Assembly: GCA_006503475.1 (NCBI GenBank)
Contig: RSEH01000055.1
Span: 119,050-183,049, forward strand
DNA from: Stentor roeselii
Lineage: Eukaryota > Ciliophora > Heterotrichea > Heterotrichida > Stentoridae
Length of the DNA: 64,000 nt
Reading direction: 5' to 3'
In this document: positions 30,482 through 40,274 of the stretch, in pieces
Layout: every line of letters begins with the position of its first letter
Numbering within the stretch: position 1 is the first letter of the stretch
Position numbers and translations under genes: made by a program
The notes under the pieces: model-generated
Database searches by the model: none
What the model saw: the letters and a program-made list of their open reading frames with translations, nothing else
Told to the model about the DNA's origin: nothing

Positions 30482-33400
30482 TTATAACTTTGGCATCTCA
30501 GGGAACTCACTAAGCAGAGCCCTTCTAAGTTCGTCATGAGCACTAACCATTTTCACAATAGAAGCTTTTCGGAAGTTGCCAATATGTTCCAAAAGTTCCT
30601 GAACTTTACTTTCATCCTTCACAAATTTATCTTCAAGAAGATAAAGTCTTTCATTTCCGACCTTTTCCAAAACCTTCAACCTTTCATAAGCCAAAATAGC
30701 ATTTTTGATATTTTCCTGTGAACATGACTCATAATAACTCATATTTCTTTCTTCATACATGCTATCCGAGAACCATTGAATACTTTGAATCAACTTTTCC
30801 ATCTTCAATGACTGTTTATGCCGAAGTGCCGAGCAAAAAGTAAGAGTTGCCCAATAAGTATCAATAAGTGGCCATACCAACGAGCATAGAAAAGAAACAG
30901 CGAGTTCTCCAGTCCTTCTTATCTTAATCCTTTCATTATTTTCTTCTAAAACCCCACGTTTCTTGCATATTTCAATAGTCCTACAGATGGTATCCACTGA
31001 ATTAACCGATTCACGGAGTACAAATTCAGATTCCAGTAAGTTACTCAGAAACAAAGTCTCTTCAATGACCCTTTGTCGAGAAATTCCTTCTCCCCATGAA
31101 AGTTTTTCTCCAAAGCTAAACATGGTGCAAGCCAAAAGTGCTTCACAGGCAAAGATATGGTGAAGGGAGTTTCGGTAATAAGAAAGAAGTAAGATATTTT
31201 TGTAGTCTGTGTGAAGAGAAACACTCGGCTCGAACATGTCTTTTTTATGAGTGACTGTTTGTCGTAAATGACTTATCGCGTTGCGGACTGCGATTTGAGC
31301 AGAGCCGCTGTCCATTCCTCCTGTTTTAAAGCCTCGAGCTTTGATTTCGTCGCAAAGCCACTCGACCTTGCTGATCAACTCGTCTTCAGTCACTCCACGA
31401 CGGTGCATTAAAAGGATTCCTGCTACTAGTGCTGTCGGCATTATTGCGGAATTCTCTTGAAGACGGAAAACTAACTCGTAACCTACCTTGCTGTTCACTA
31501 AAGACCTGTTTGCTGGTGTGTCAGTCGGCATGTTTTGACTGAACTTTTTCACTGATACTTCGTCACCGATACCGATGTAGATCTTGCCGAAGTTCATGTT
31601 TAGGATCTTTGCTGCTTTTAGAATTCTTGATAGGGATTCTTTCACTTTTTGCTCTCCTAGAAGCTCTAGAGGGAAAGTCTCTCCTTCTAGAACTCGCTCG
31701 TAGTTGATGGTCACTGGAACGAAAGCGATATCTGAAACATTCCCATCAAAATAAGTATTAGTACACATAGAAAGCAGTCCAAATTTCGGATGCAAGATTT
31801 TTCCCGACCGACTGCGAGTACCTTCAATAAAAAACTCCAAGAACTGGTTATCTTTAACCAACTGTTGTATATACTCAGTTAAAATAGCTTGATAAAGATG
31901 GTCATTGGCAATCCGTCTCTTGATAAAAAACGCTCCAGTCATCCTAAGCAGATGATTAACCAGAAAAATTTTCAAGAAATCATCACCAGCTGCAATATAA
32001 GGGACCTGAATGCCATAAGCAAAAAAAACATAAGAAACAATAAGAAAATCAATATAACTCCTATGAGTAGGAACAATAATAAGCGACCCTTCTTTTTCCG
32101 CAATTAATTTTTTGAGTTTATTCAAAGAATTGACATCAACAACAATTTTCTCATAAATGACTCTCCAGATCTTTCTCAATCCCCATCCAAGAAGTCTAAC
32201 CATCGGCATTTTCAAGTCACAAAGCATAGTTGCAGCAAGTTCATTAGCGCGAATAGTTAAATCTTTAAGTGCTTGTTGAGGGTTTTTTTCTTTACTAGCC
32301 AACTCACTGATGGTTTTTTGGACCCTGGAGGCATTCAAGATCAAACTTCTCATTTCACGAATGCCTCTGACCTTGATCGAAGTGCCTGAGTTGTAAGCCC
32401 ACATGATATCATTAAAGTACTTCGGTTCTTTGTACTCCCAGTTGATGTCTAAACTATTCGCATCAGCAGGGTTCGAAATATTTTCCTTTAAAACGTATTT
32501 TTTCAGTCCAAAAGAATAATTCGCCAGGTAGATCCTCCAGTCCATGGTGGAAACATCGAGTTCAAACTTGATCAATTCATTTTTATTCAAAGATTTCATC
32601 AGAAACTCAATGTTTTGAGATGCGAAAATCCACTCAAAACAAGTAAAATGAGAAAAAGATTTAGAAATCAACAATTCTCTTTCAACGAGTTTTTTGTATC
32701 TTTGAGCGTTTTTCACGTTGTTTGGCGTTGAGTTGATTTTTGCTAAGAGGATCAAAGCATGGCCTGGCAGACTTCGCTTGAAGAAACGGTAAGTGTTGTA
32801 AAAGGCTTGACTGTTAGTCATTATGAACCCTACTCTTGATATCGCTTTTTGTGGAGGGAACTTCGCCCAGTAGGCTTTCACGATTTCGGCGGAAGTTTTC
32901 CATCGGATTGGGTTTCGGGAACTTGTACCGATGTGTACTACGTTCGGAGATCCACTTTTGCAGAATAGGGCTGCACTTACTATTACGGTGTTTGCTACTA
33001 TGTCTACTGGTACTTGGTCACCGATGTTGTTTTGGTTACCGATTGCGATCTTTAGAAGACCTAGACCTGCGGAGAGGTAAAAAGCACCTGCTGCTGAGAC
33101 ACTGTCCACCCATCCCGCAAAAGGTTCTTTCCAAGCGCCTCCAATAATAGTCGGCCTACAAATACAAACCTTCAAACTTCCAACTTCCGTAGCCAAAATC
33201 TGTTCAGTTAAACTTTTGGTAAAAGTATAAGTATTCGGATACTTTCCTAAAATTCCAGTTAATTTCCTTTCAATATCCTCAACAGACAAAGTAAGTAATT
33301 CAGAAAGTAGTGCCCTCGGATTTCGATTAATAGGATAAATTTTTTCTTCAACCCATCCTTCCTTATCACAATTAACATAAGCAGTTGAGATCTGAACAAG

Positions 33401-33850
33401 ACTTTCAATTCTTTTACAAGCTTTTGCAAGTTTTAACACCCTCAAGCTTCCCATCGTGTTGATCTGCAAGGCCTGGTCAAGTCTTTGGTTAAAGTCAACA
33501 GAAGCTGCCGAGTTAAGAATAATGTTCACGTTTTCTATCAGCTCTGAATGATCAGCAGGGGAAAGTCCAAGGTTGCGCTTCAGAAGGTCTCCTCCTATCG
33601 GAATAACTTTTTCCTTCACCCACAAGTCGAAATCTATCCCGCTTGATCGAAGACGGTCGAAACAGGCAGAGTCAAGGATTTCTTTCTGGAAACGTTCTTG
33701 AATGCTGCTGCCTTTTTTCACTCGCACGAAGACGTAGATGCGCTGGACTTGGGGTAAGGCAAATAAGATCTTTTCTAGGATGACTTTGCCTACAAAGCCT
33801 GTGCATCCTGTGATAAGTACTTGTTTACCTTCGTAAAAAGAGTCCACCAT
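30482..33850 (-). CDS. Fatty acyl-CoA reductase / DHAP acyltransferase fusion (FARAT type), ether-lipid synthesis
   Basis: 1122 residues with two enzymes. Residues 8 to about 470 are a fatty acyl-CoA reductase: NADPH loop TGCTGFVG (14-21), substrate motif YTFTK (208-212) and a C-terminal FAR domain; it reduces acyl-CoA to fatty alcohol. Residues about 515-1100 are a GNPAT/PlsB-type acyltransferase: HRSYID (596-601, the HX4D catalytic motif) and EGTRSRSGK (676-684), making acyl-DHAP. Together they supply both precursors of alkyl-DHAP synthase, the first steps of ether lipids. The same fusion has been described in Tetrahymena (TtFARAT). The C-terminal tripeptide PKL resembles a non-canonical PTS1 peroxisome signal. 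One uninterrupted exon, so the fusion is not an assembly of two frames. Confidence 0.95.
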   Translation of the reverse strand: MVDSFYEGKQVLITGCTGFVGKVILEKILFALPQVQRIYVFVRVKKGSSIQERFQKEILDSACFDRLRSSGIDFDLWVKEKVIPIGGDLLKRNLGLSPADHSELIENVNIILNSAASVDFNQRLDQALQINTMGSLRVLKLAKACKRIESLVQISTAYVNCDKEGWVEEKIYPINRNPRALLSELLTLSVEDIERKLTGILGKYPNTYTFTKSLTEQILATEVGSLKVCICRPTIIGGAWKEPFAGWVDSVSAAGAFYLSAGLGLLKIAIGNQNNIGDQVPVDIVANTVIVSAALFCKSGSPNVVHIGTSSRNPIRWKTSAEIVKAYWAKFPPQKAISRVGFIMTNSQAFYNTYRFFKRSLPGHALILLAKINSTPNNVKNAQRYKKLVERELLISKSFSHFTCFEWIFASQNIEFLMKSLNKNELIKFELDVSTMDWRIYLANYSFGLKKYVLKENISNPADANSLDINWEYKEPKYFNDIMWAYNSGTSIKVRGIREMRSLILNASRVQKTISELASKEKNPQQALKDLTIRANELAATMLCDLKMPMVRLLGWGLRKIWRVIYEKIVVDVNSLNKLKKLIAEKEGSLIIVPTHRSYIDFLIVSYVFFAYGIQVPYIAAGDDFLKIFLVNHLLRMTGAFFIKRRIANDHLYQAILTEYIQQLVKDNQFLEFFIEGTRSRSGKILHPKFGLLSMCTNTYFDGNVSDIAFVPVTINYERVLEGETFPLELLGEQKVKESLSRILKAAKILNMNFGKIYIGIGDEVSVKKFSQNMPTDTPANRSLVNSKVGYELVFRLQENSAIMPTALVAGILLMHRRGVTEDELISKVEWLCDEIKARGFKTGGMDSGSAQIAVRNAISHLRQTVTHKKDMFEPSVSLHTDYKNILLLSYYRNSLHHIFACEALLACTMFSFGEKLSWGEGISRQRVIEETLFLSNLLESEFVLRESVNSVDTICRTIEICKKRGVLEENNERIKIRRTGELAVSFLCSLVWPLIDTYWATLTFCSALRHKQSLKMEKLIQSIQWFSDSMYEERNMSYYESCSQENIKNAILAYERLKVLEKVGNERLYLLEDKFVKDESKVQELLEHIGNFRKASIVKMVSAHDELRRALLSEFPEMPKL

Positions 33851-33889
33851 GCAAGAATTATGAGTGGTTAGGCGAATTTTTTTAGGGTG

Positions 33890-34468
33890 TTATTTTAAAA
33901 GGTTTTCTTGAAGGTCGAGGAAACAGAAGAATTTTAAGCTGCAGAAGGAAATTAGGCTTGATATTGAGGAAATTTCCAGTAAAATCATTAGGAAAAGACC
34001 GAAGTTATATTTCATTTGGTAGCTCTCGCCTAGGTCGAAATCGGGCAATGAAAAAACTTGTGATTCGAGAGAGTAGATGAGGAATGCAATTGTGTAGAAT
34101 AAGGGATAGGATATGTGGTATATTTTTGAACGGAAGACTTTTTTTCTTATTTGAAGGTTGGGGCTAAATAAGGAAATAAGGCTGAGTACTGCGAGGATAA
34201 ATGAAAGTAATAGAAAGATGATGTAAAAAACTCCTGCCCATATGAACCTCTCAAAAGTCTCACAAACTGCAGTGATTCCGATATAATTGCAAACTTCGCT
34301 TCCATCTGAAGTAGAGACCTCAACAAACCCCAAAGAATAAGTAATTGAAACCAAGTAAACCTTGATGCCATTCATATACCCAAAAACAGGTACAAACATC
34401 ATAACAACAGCTGCAACAATAAACAAAAAGTCAAGTCCTAATTTGACGTAAAGCCCAGGAGATGCCAT
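33890..34468 (-). CDS. Four-TM membrane protein, unknown
   Basis: 192 residues with four hydrophobic segments at about 8-30, 78-103, 117-135 and 152-180, and an outer loop between TM1 and TM2 containing two Cys (VCNYIGITAVC). The tetraspan plan with a Cys-bearing first loop is reminiscent of claudin/TMEM-type proteins, but no signature was seen. Located 39 bp from the start of the fusion enzyme, on the same strand. Confidence 0.7.
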   Translation of the reverse strand: MASPGLYVKLGLDFLFIVAAVVMMFVPVFGYMNGIKVYLVSITYSLGFVEVSTSDGSEVCNYIGITAVCETFERFIWAGVFYIIFLLLSFILAVLSLISLFSPNLQIRKKVFRSKIYHISYPLFYTIAFLIYSLESQVFSLPDFDLGESYQMKYNFGLFLMILLEISSISSLISFCSLKFFCFLDLQENLLK

Positions 34469-34481
34469 TAATTCTATTAAA

Positions 34482-35621
34482 TTAATAAAGTCTCAACTCT
34501 AAGTTTTTAATACCAGCATACCTGACTTTTTTTTTGGTTTTAGGAGAAAGATATAAATTACTTGGAGACAAGTAAATTTCTCGAATTCGCTTCAACCTGT
34601 CACCTGACCTTTGAATTAAAGTGTGAAATTCTAAATGGTCTTTAAAATGCGCATTTGGAATTCCTGGAAGTTTCGATTTTTCGCTTTGAGATTGTTTTAG
34701 AGGAGAATGATTGAAATTTGAGTAGTTTGGGTGGGGTAGAGAGTGGGCTAGGTGTATGAGTTCGTCTGGAAGATGGATTGGGTCTAGTAAGGCACTTGCA
34801 GATGATTGCATTTTTTGGGTTATTATATGTTTTTTCACAGCTTCCAGTTCGAGTATCTCACTGCAACTTGGTCTTGCTTCGGAGTCAGGGTTGAGCAGTA
34901 GAGCAACAGTCCTTGCCAATCCATTAGAATAAACCCTGGGAAAAGGCTCATAAGTCCCTTGTATAACTTTCCCAAAAAGCCCTTCAAAATCCGGAGCTCT
35001 AAACGGTGGTTTAAGAGCCATAGCTTCATACAAAACACATCCAAGTGACCAGATATCACTTTTATTATCATACTTCAAATCCTTCCACACTTCCGGACTC
35101 GCATAATAAGGAGTTCCAGTCTGAGTCCTTAAAAACCCATCTTTCGATACTTTCGAGACATTCATATCTCCCAACTTGACAGATCCATCTTTATTCAGAA
35201 AGACATTCGCACTTTTTAAATCCCTGTGAAAAACACCCAAGTCATGCAAGGCCTTCAGTCCAAAAACAAGCTGAACAAATAAAGACCAGATGAATTTTTC
35301 TGCAAGTCTGACAGATTTTTTTATGCAATTTTGAATCTTTTGAAGAAGGTCTCCAGAATCTGCAAATTCCATCACGAGACACAAAGATTTGTCCTCTGCT
35401 GATATAAAGGATTCTTTATAAGAAATCACGTTTGGGTGACTCATGCTTGCCATTATTCGTACCTCGTTTAAGGCGTTTTGTTGCTCTTTTTCATTCAGTT
35501 TCTCGATTGATACCTTTTTCAAAGCGTAGATCTGGTTGTCAAGACGTCTACGAACTTTATAAACAATGCTGTAGGCGCCGTCTCCTATTTTACAAAGTAT
35601 CTCAAAATCTGATAAGGACAT
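34482..35621 (-). CDS. NEK-family protein kinase
   Basis: 379 residues; the kinase domain is N-terminal (4-265), as in NEKs. Glycine loop IGDGAYSIVY (12-21), Lys35 (YALKK), Glu53, catalytic HRDLKSANVFL (132-142), TGTPYYASPEVW in the activation loop, and the NEK-like SDIWSLGCVLYEAMALKPPF. DFG is replaced by DMN (152-154): KLGDMNVSKV. The C-terminal 110 residues are Pro/Ser-rich without a coiled coil. NEKs regulate centrosomes and ciliary length; ciliates have many. The start is 149 bp from the divergent coiled-coil gene. Confidence 0.9.
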   Translation of the reverse strand: MSLSDFEILCKIGDGAYSIVYKVRRRLDNQIYALKKVSIEKLNEKEQQNALNEVRIMASMSHPNVISYKESFISAEDKSLCLVMEFADSGDLLQKIQNCIKKSVRLAEKFIWSLFVQLVFGLKALHDLGVFHRDLKSANVFLNKDGSVKLGDMNVSKVSKDGFLRTQTGTPYYASPEVWKDLKYDNKSDIWSLGCVLYEAMALKPPFRAPDFEGLFGKVIQGTYEPFPRVYSNGLARTVALLLNPDSEARPSCSEILELEAVKKHIITQKMQSSASALLDPIHLPDELIHLAHSLPHPNYSNFNHSPLKQSQSEKSKLPGIPNAHFKDHLEFHTLIQRSGDRLKRIREIYLSPSNLYLSPKTKKKVRYAGIKNLELRLY

Positions 35622-35770
35622 GTTTTCAGAAGCTTTTATAAAGAGGTTTAAATATAAAACCTTGAAAAGTCTTAGATTTTATTTATTCCAAACCATTCCA
35701 GAACTAAGAAATCTTTAAAAAATTTAAATGAAAGTAGTTTTTGAGATGCTTTCGATGATTTATAAAGAAA

Positions 35771-36877
35771 ATGTCGTTAAAACTCAAAATGAATGCAAAA
35801 CTTCAAATCATTAGACCAGAAGGGTTTTCATTGGAAGACTCTTCTCTAGGGTGTTACGTTGTGGTCGACCAGGAGCTAGTCGATGTAGTGACTCCTTTAA
35901 AAATTAACGATTCTGACTCACCCGACATTCCCACAACAAGCATCCCTTCACAAGGCGAGTTGAAACTTGTGGTGAAAAGAATGAACGGAAATTCAGTCTA
36001 CCTTGGAAGCGTCTCAGTCAACATTGAATCTCTTCCGTCAAAAGGCTTTCTCTGGCTAGGGACAAGTCAAGACATCGACAACGATTTCTTCCCGATCCTC
36101 AAAGACCTGAATTCAGAGAAAAAATTGTTGATTTCAATAGAAAAACCTTCGAATTCAGTCAATTCTTCTTCTTTGTATCAGCTGCAATTAAAAAAATTTG
36201 AGTTCTTGACAAGTCAGTTCGAAGAACGTCTTGCTGAAACAAACGAGTTTTATGAACATGAAAAAAAAGAAAGAGTTTCTTTGGCCTCTGCTTATGAACT
36301 TCTGCAAAGACAACTCGAGGAACAGGTGAAAAAAGCTCAACAAAGGGAAAATTCAATGCTCACACTTATTGAAAAAAAGGATCAGGACCTTCAGGAGAGC
36401 TTTAGTAAGTTTAAAGACCTTAGAAATCGATATCAATCAATAAAAATAGAAAATAAACAACTTGCTGAACAACTTGAAATGATTAAAAACGCTTCTTCTA
36501 TTTCAGTTGTTGAAAAATACTCTGCTGAAATAGAAGAACTGAAAAAAATGATAAAAAATATTGAATTGAAAAATAAAAATAGACAAAAACAAGTCAATGA
36601 TCTTGGAAAAGACTGGCTCCAGGCTTTAAAATGTCTTGGAATTAATAAGGTGGTCAAAGAGGAGGACCTGCAATGCATTGAAAAAGTTGAAGAATTTCGA
36701 CTCAAAGCTCAAATTTTAGAACTTCAAGAAAAAAATACGAGTTTATCAGAAAAACTCAGAAAAGTTGAAAATGAGAAAAATTTATTAAACTTGAAACTTC
36801 TGGAGACTCAAACCTGCAAAAGTCCAGATAAGGAGAACAAGTCTCAAGTTCTCACTGCCAATAACCAGCTTTTCTAA
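35771..36877 (+). CDS. C2-like domain plus coiled-coil protein
   Basis: 368 residues. The first 120 are beta-rich with the alternation of a C2 domain (AKLQIIRPEGF, CYVVVDQELV, LKLVVKRMNG, YLGSVSVNIESLP, GFLWLGTS) but without a clear set of Ca2+-binding Asp residues. Residues about 135-350 are heptad coiled coil. C2 plus coiled coil is common in ciliary transition-zone and basal body proteins, so such a place is possible, not shown. The start could also be Met7. It ends 17 bp from the convergent CRAL-TRIO gene. Confidence 0.7.
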   Translation: MSLKLKMNAKLQIIRPEGFSLEDSSLGCYVVVDQELVDVVTPLKINDSDSPDIPTTSIPSQGELKLVVKRMNGNSVYLGSVSVNIESLPSKGFLWLGTSQDIDNDFFPILKDLNSEKKLLISIEKPSNSVNSSSLYQLQLKKFEFLTSQFEERLAETNEFYEHEKKERVSLASAYELLQRQLEEQVKKAQQRENSMLTLIEKKDQDLQESFSKFKDLRNRYQSIKIENKQLAEQLEMIKNASSISVVEKYSAEIEELKKMIKNIELKNKNRQKQVNDLGKDWLQALKCLGINKVVKEEDLQCIEKVEEFRLKAQILELQEKNTSLSEKLRKVENEKNLLNLKLLETQTCKSPDKENKSQVLTANNQLF

Positions 36878-36894
36878 TAAATTAAATAAATTAT

Positions 36895-38244
36895 TCAAAA
36901 AACACTGCAAGTTTTAGATGAGCAGATTCTGCAAAATCTTGAAGTCTTGCTTGGCGTTTCAGGGATAACTTCAGCTGTTTTAGCCTCTCTTAAAGATGCT
37001 CTAAGTGATTCTCTTCTAGATCTTTTTAAAGATTCATTTCTACTTGTGAATTTTTCTCCTTTTTCTTGCTGTCCACATTCAATATCAATGGAATAAGAGC
37101 TCTTCTGACAGTCAGACTCAATATCACATTTAAAATCTTCAATAATAACAAAATCTCCATCAGTGCAAGACCGAGCAAATTCAGGAGGTTCACTAGATTG
37201 CATTTCAACTATCCTGACACTAGCATCCTGCCATTTAAATTCATAAGGATCAGGAAGTTCAATTCTGACTTTTTCCGAAATAGTATCCATATTGCTAGAA
37301 ACATCTGACATTTCCTCTCCAACATACTCTTCATAAGTATCACATTCTCCATAAAACATCTCAATGTTATCTCCTTCCACTTCCAAAGACCCTTCAGGAA
37401 ACGTGGGAGGCCAGAACTGAGTCAAGTCCGGGGCATTCCCTCCATACTTCCTTTCAACTTGACTTTTATTGAAATGTTTAAACAAATCAACAGGGTCTGG
37501 TCTTTTTTCAATTTTTATCTTTTTAATTGTATGTTCTTCTATGAACCTCTTTGCCACTGCCCATAAAAAGCAAATAGAAGAAGGCGAGTTAACAACATAG
37601 TTCACTGCCATTCGACATCTGAAGTTTTCTTGAAGGACTTTTATGATTCTTTGAATGTCAGACTTCGGAAGTGCCGTAAGGCCTTTATTGCAGAGGTCAG
37701 TGATAACCACCCAGTTCTCAACTTGCCCTGGCATCATGAACTTCTGAATCGCGAATTCAAGTAAAAAACACAGCAGGTAACTGTAGGAGTCAACAGAAGT
37801 CTCTGTGAAGTTCAGCTTGTTTATATTCAGGATCAGCAAAGGACGGAACCGACAGTCGCGCCCGTGGAAGTAAATACTCCCGGAGTTTAGAAGATTTTCA
37901 CATAAGGGATGCAATGACATGAAACTCTCTGATAGGTTTGTTGAACGCCAACTTATAGAAGCTTTTAATGCTTCTAAGGATTTTTTTAAGTTAAACTTGC
38001 AACCTAGAAGAACACGAAGAAGCTCTGCGTCGTTGTAGAATTTTGGAAGGGTTAAGGAAGGCAGATTTTCTTTTATAAATATTTTGAATTCTGATATTTG
38101 AATTGTCTCGTAGCTGGAGAAGGTGGTTTTGTAGAAAATGAAGCGCACTGTGGATTTGTCTGAACCGGTTTTCACGTAGTCTCCGGAGGGCCAGTATCGG
38201 AATGCGTTTCTTGGGAGAAGCTGGTGGTAGTTGATCTTTTCCAT
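36895..38244 (-). CDS. CRAL-TRIO (Sec14-like) lipid-transfer protein
   Basis: 449 residues. About 65-110 is the CRAL-TRIO N-terminal helix bundle (LLRVLLGCKFNLKKSLEALKASISWR). About 120-265 is the lipid-binding domain: GRDCRFRPLLILNI, FAIQKFMMPGQVENWVVITDLCNKGL, LQENFRCRMAVNYVVNSPS, FLWAVAKRFIEEHTIKKIKI, and YGGNAPD. Sec14 proteins bind or transfer phosphatidylinositol and other lipids at membranes. The last 150 residues are acidic, then basic and Ser/Arg-rich, and end in a Cys-bearing tail (CRICSSKTCSVF) that could be lipid-modified; that is speculation. Confidence 0.88.
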   Translation of the reverse strand: MEKINYHQLLPRNAFRYWPSGDYVKTGSDKSTVRFIFYKTTFSSYETIQISEFKIFIKENLPSLTLPKFYNDAELLRVLLGCKFNLKKSLEALKASISWRSTNLSESFMSLHPLCENLLNSGSIYFHGRDCRFRPLLILNINKLNFTETSVDSYSYLLCFLLEFAIQKFMMPGQVENWVVITDLCNKGLTALPKSDIQRIIKVLQENFRCRMAVNYVVNSPSSICFLWAVAKRFIEEHTIKKIKIEKRPDPVDLFKHFNKSQVERKYGGNAPDLTQFWPPTFPEGSLEVEGDNIEMFYGECDTYEEYVGEEMSDVSSNMDTISEKVRIELPDPYEFKWQDASVRIVEMQSSEPPEFARSCTDGDFVIIEDFKCDIESDCQKSSYSIDIECGQQEKGEKFTSRNESLKRSRRESLRASLREAKTAEVIPETPSKTSRFCRICSSKTCSVF

Positions 38245-38681
38245 ATCTTTGAATTATTTGATTGTTTGTAGAGGAAATTTGAATTGAGATGTAGTTTGGA
38301 GGATGGATTTATTAATTGGATTTATGGCAGATTGGGCTTGATGAGGGAAATTTGTAGGATTTTTAGATATAGATAATAGTGAAATATTATAGAATTTATT
38401 AAAGATTTGGTAAAGGGTTTGAAATTATTGAATATATTTTGGGTTAATTATTGAATAATATAAGAATTTCAATGAATATTGAATGCATATATGTATTGCA
38501 TCAATATTGGTAATGATTAAATATATTTAAAATCATCTTGAATATAATAATAAATATCAATTACTAGGATTATATTTCAAATTTGTTGTTGAGCTAAACC
38601 TTTAAGCTCTTTCTTATAACTTTACGAAATCAATAAGGGTCTATAAAATGAGAAGATATACTGATACTTCTAATAAAGAAT
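38245..38681. other. Divergent intergenic region, AT-rich
   Basis: Holds the 5' flanks of two divergent genes. The half near 38245 is G/T-rich on + (TAGTTTGGAGGATGG); from 38400 it is AT-rich with ATATAT words. No gene or RNA recognised. Confidence 0.5.
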
Positions 38682-40274
38682 ATGTCTGATAGTTATTTTC
38701 AAAAAGCTGAAGACAGATCCACTGAATTTCTCAGATATCACTCAGGACCTTCCTCATCTCAAGAAAGAATCTCTACACGTTTAACCCAATTAAATGAAGC
38801 ATCAAGTTCAATTAATCAAAAAAAATCCCGAAACTTAACAAGCCTACAAACATTGAACCAAAAAAGCTCTTTGATCCCGAAACTATCAACTTTTTCTTCA
38901 CCCCAAATCGAATCAAAATATCGAAAATCAGTATTAAAAAAAACAAAAGACTTCTCAATCAAGTTTTCCCAAAAAAGTCTCGAAAAGCCTGAAACTCGAG
39001 ATATTAAATCTGATCCAAAAAATTTAAAACCATTTAGATCAAAAATTTTGCCTCATCAAAACGAATCAATCCCAAAAAATTCATTAATTTCAAAGCATTC
39101 CTTCAATTCTTATCCTGAAAATTTTTTGCAAAAACGAATATCTCCTTCAAGTCTCATTCCACGAAAACCTTTAGAAAGGATAGAAAGTGAAATTCTTTAT
39201 CACATGACTAACAAGATAGCAGGTGAAAAAATTAATTTATCAAAAAAAATGATTCCAGGAATGAAAGGGAAATTTGGACCTGCTATCTACTTCGGTGAAA
39301 ATCCATTTTCTTGTGTATCTAAATCCGTCTTTGGAGCTAGTGACTTGATAATTGCAAAAGTTAGACTTAGAAATTTACTGAATCTTAAGAAATCCGAACC
39401 GAGCTTAACAAAACAAATGCTAGAGAACAAGGGAAATTTCGCTGTAAGGGGAGACTTTAAAGACCCTGAATATGCTGTTTATAACTCTGAAGATGTAGAA
39501 GTTCTAAGAGTGGCGAATTTAGAAAATATTTATGAAACTAATGGGGGTTTTGATGATCTGGAAAAATATCATAATCACTTGGTAGAAAGTTTTTATGAGG
39601 AGCAACCTGAGAAGGTTGAGAATAGGAAGGAAGGATTTAAAAGACTATTTCAATCTCATATCGTACATATTAGGATTTCAACTATTATCCAAAATGTAAA
39701 ACAAATGGCAGCTTTACTTTCAGGACCTGTTATTTATAGTACAGAAAAATATAGAGAAAAAAAAGCTAAACAAGAAAATGAAAAAAATTCATTCGGTTTG
39801 AACTCAGATGATATTGATTTTAATCAAGATTTTTATTTTGCCGATAGTGTTATTGGTCATAATATTTTTTCTGTAAACTATTTGATTCCCGAATTTATGA
39901 AAGAGAAAATTCTATCAATCTTAACAAAAATTAGATTTGAGTTTTATGAGCAAATTAATTACAAAGATTACAAGGCAATTATTAAATATACCTATGAATA
40001 TTGCGAAAAAATGGGCTTTGACAAAATTGATATTATTTTAATTTTTGAGGAATTCCTTTTTTTATTAGTAATTCAAAAAGATCAAATAATACAAGAGTGG
40101 ATTTTTCTGGATAACAACTACCAAGATAAATCATCAATAATCTACGATAAACGTGTGATTAATAGTGCACCAGATTATTCAATGGCAAAAAAAAATGAAA
40201 TTGAGGATAAAAGTGAGGGTCAAAGGGCAAAAATACTTTTAGGTGAAGTAAATGGAATTCAGGATGATATTTAA
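38682..40274 (+). CDS. ADP-ribosyltransferase-fold protein (PARP-like H-Y-E core), copy 1
   Basis: 530 residues. The N-terminus (1-165) is Ser/Lys/Pro-rich and disordered. About 168-280 is a compact ART core: LYHMTN (His174), GPAIYFGEN (Tyr203), and DPEYAVYNSEDVEVL (Glu263). His, Tyr and Glu stand where PARP-type transferases have 'LxHGT', 'GIYFA' and 'EYxVYxxxxV', so it should bind NAD+ and may transfer ADP-ribose. The 250-residue C-terminal region is helical and unlike any family I know. Followed by a second member. The stop lies inside a repeat, and a coding-like tail continues beyond it. Confidence 0.78.
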   Translation: MSDSYFQKAEDRSTEFLRYHSGPSSSQERISTRLTQLNEASSSINQKKSRNLTSLQTLNQKSSLIPKLSTFSSPQIESKYRKSVLKKTKDFSIKFSQKSLEKPETRDIKSDPKNLKPFRSKILPHQNESIPKNSLISKHSFNSYPENFLQKRISPSSLIPRKPLERIESEILYHMTNKIAGEKINLSKKMIPGMKGKFGPAIYFGENPFSCVSKSVFGASDLIIAKVRLRNLLNLKKSEPSLTKQMLENKGNFAVRGDFKDPEYAVYNSEDVEVLRVANLENIYETNGGFDDLEKYHNHLVESFYEEQPEKVENRKEGFKRLFQSHIVHIRISTIIQNVKQMAALLSGPVIYSTEKYREKKAKQENEKNSFGLNSDDIDFNQDFYFADSVIGHNIFSVNYLIPEFMKEKILSILTKIRFEFYEQINYKDYKAIIKYTYEYCEKMGFDKIDIILIFEEFLFLLVIQKDQIIQEWIFLDNNYQDKSSIIYDKRVINSAPDYSMAKKNEIEDKSEGQRAKILLGEVNGIQDDI

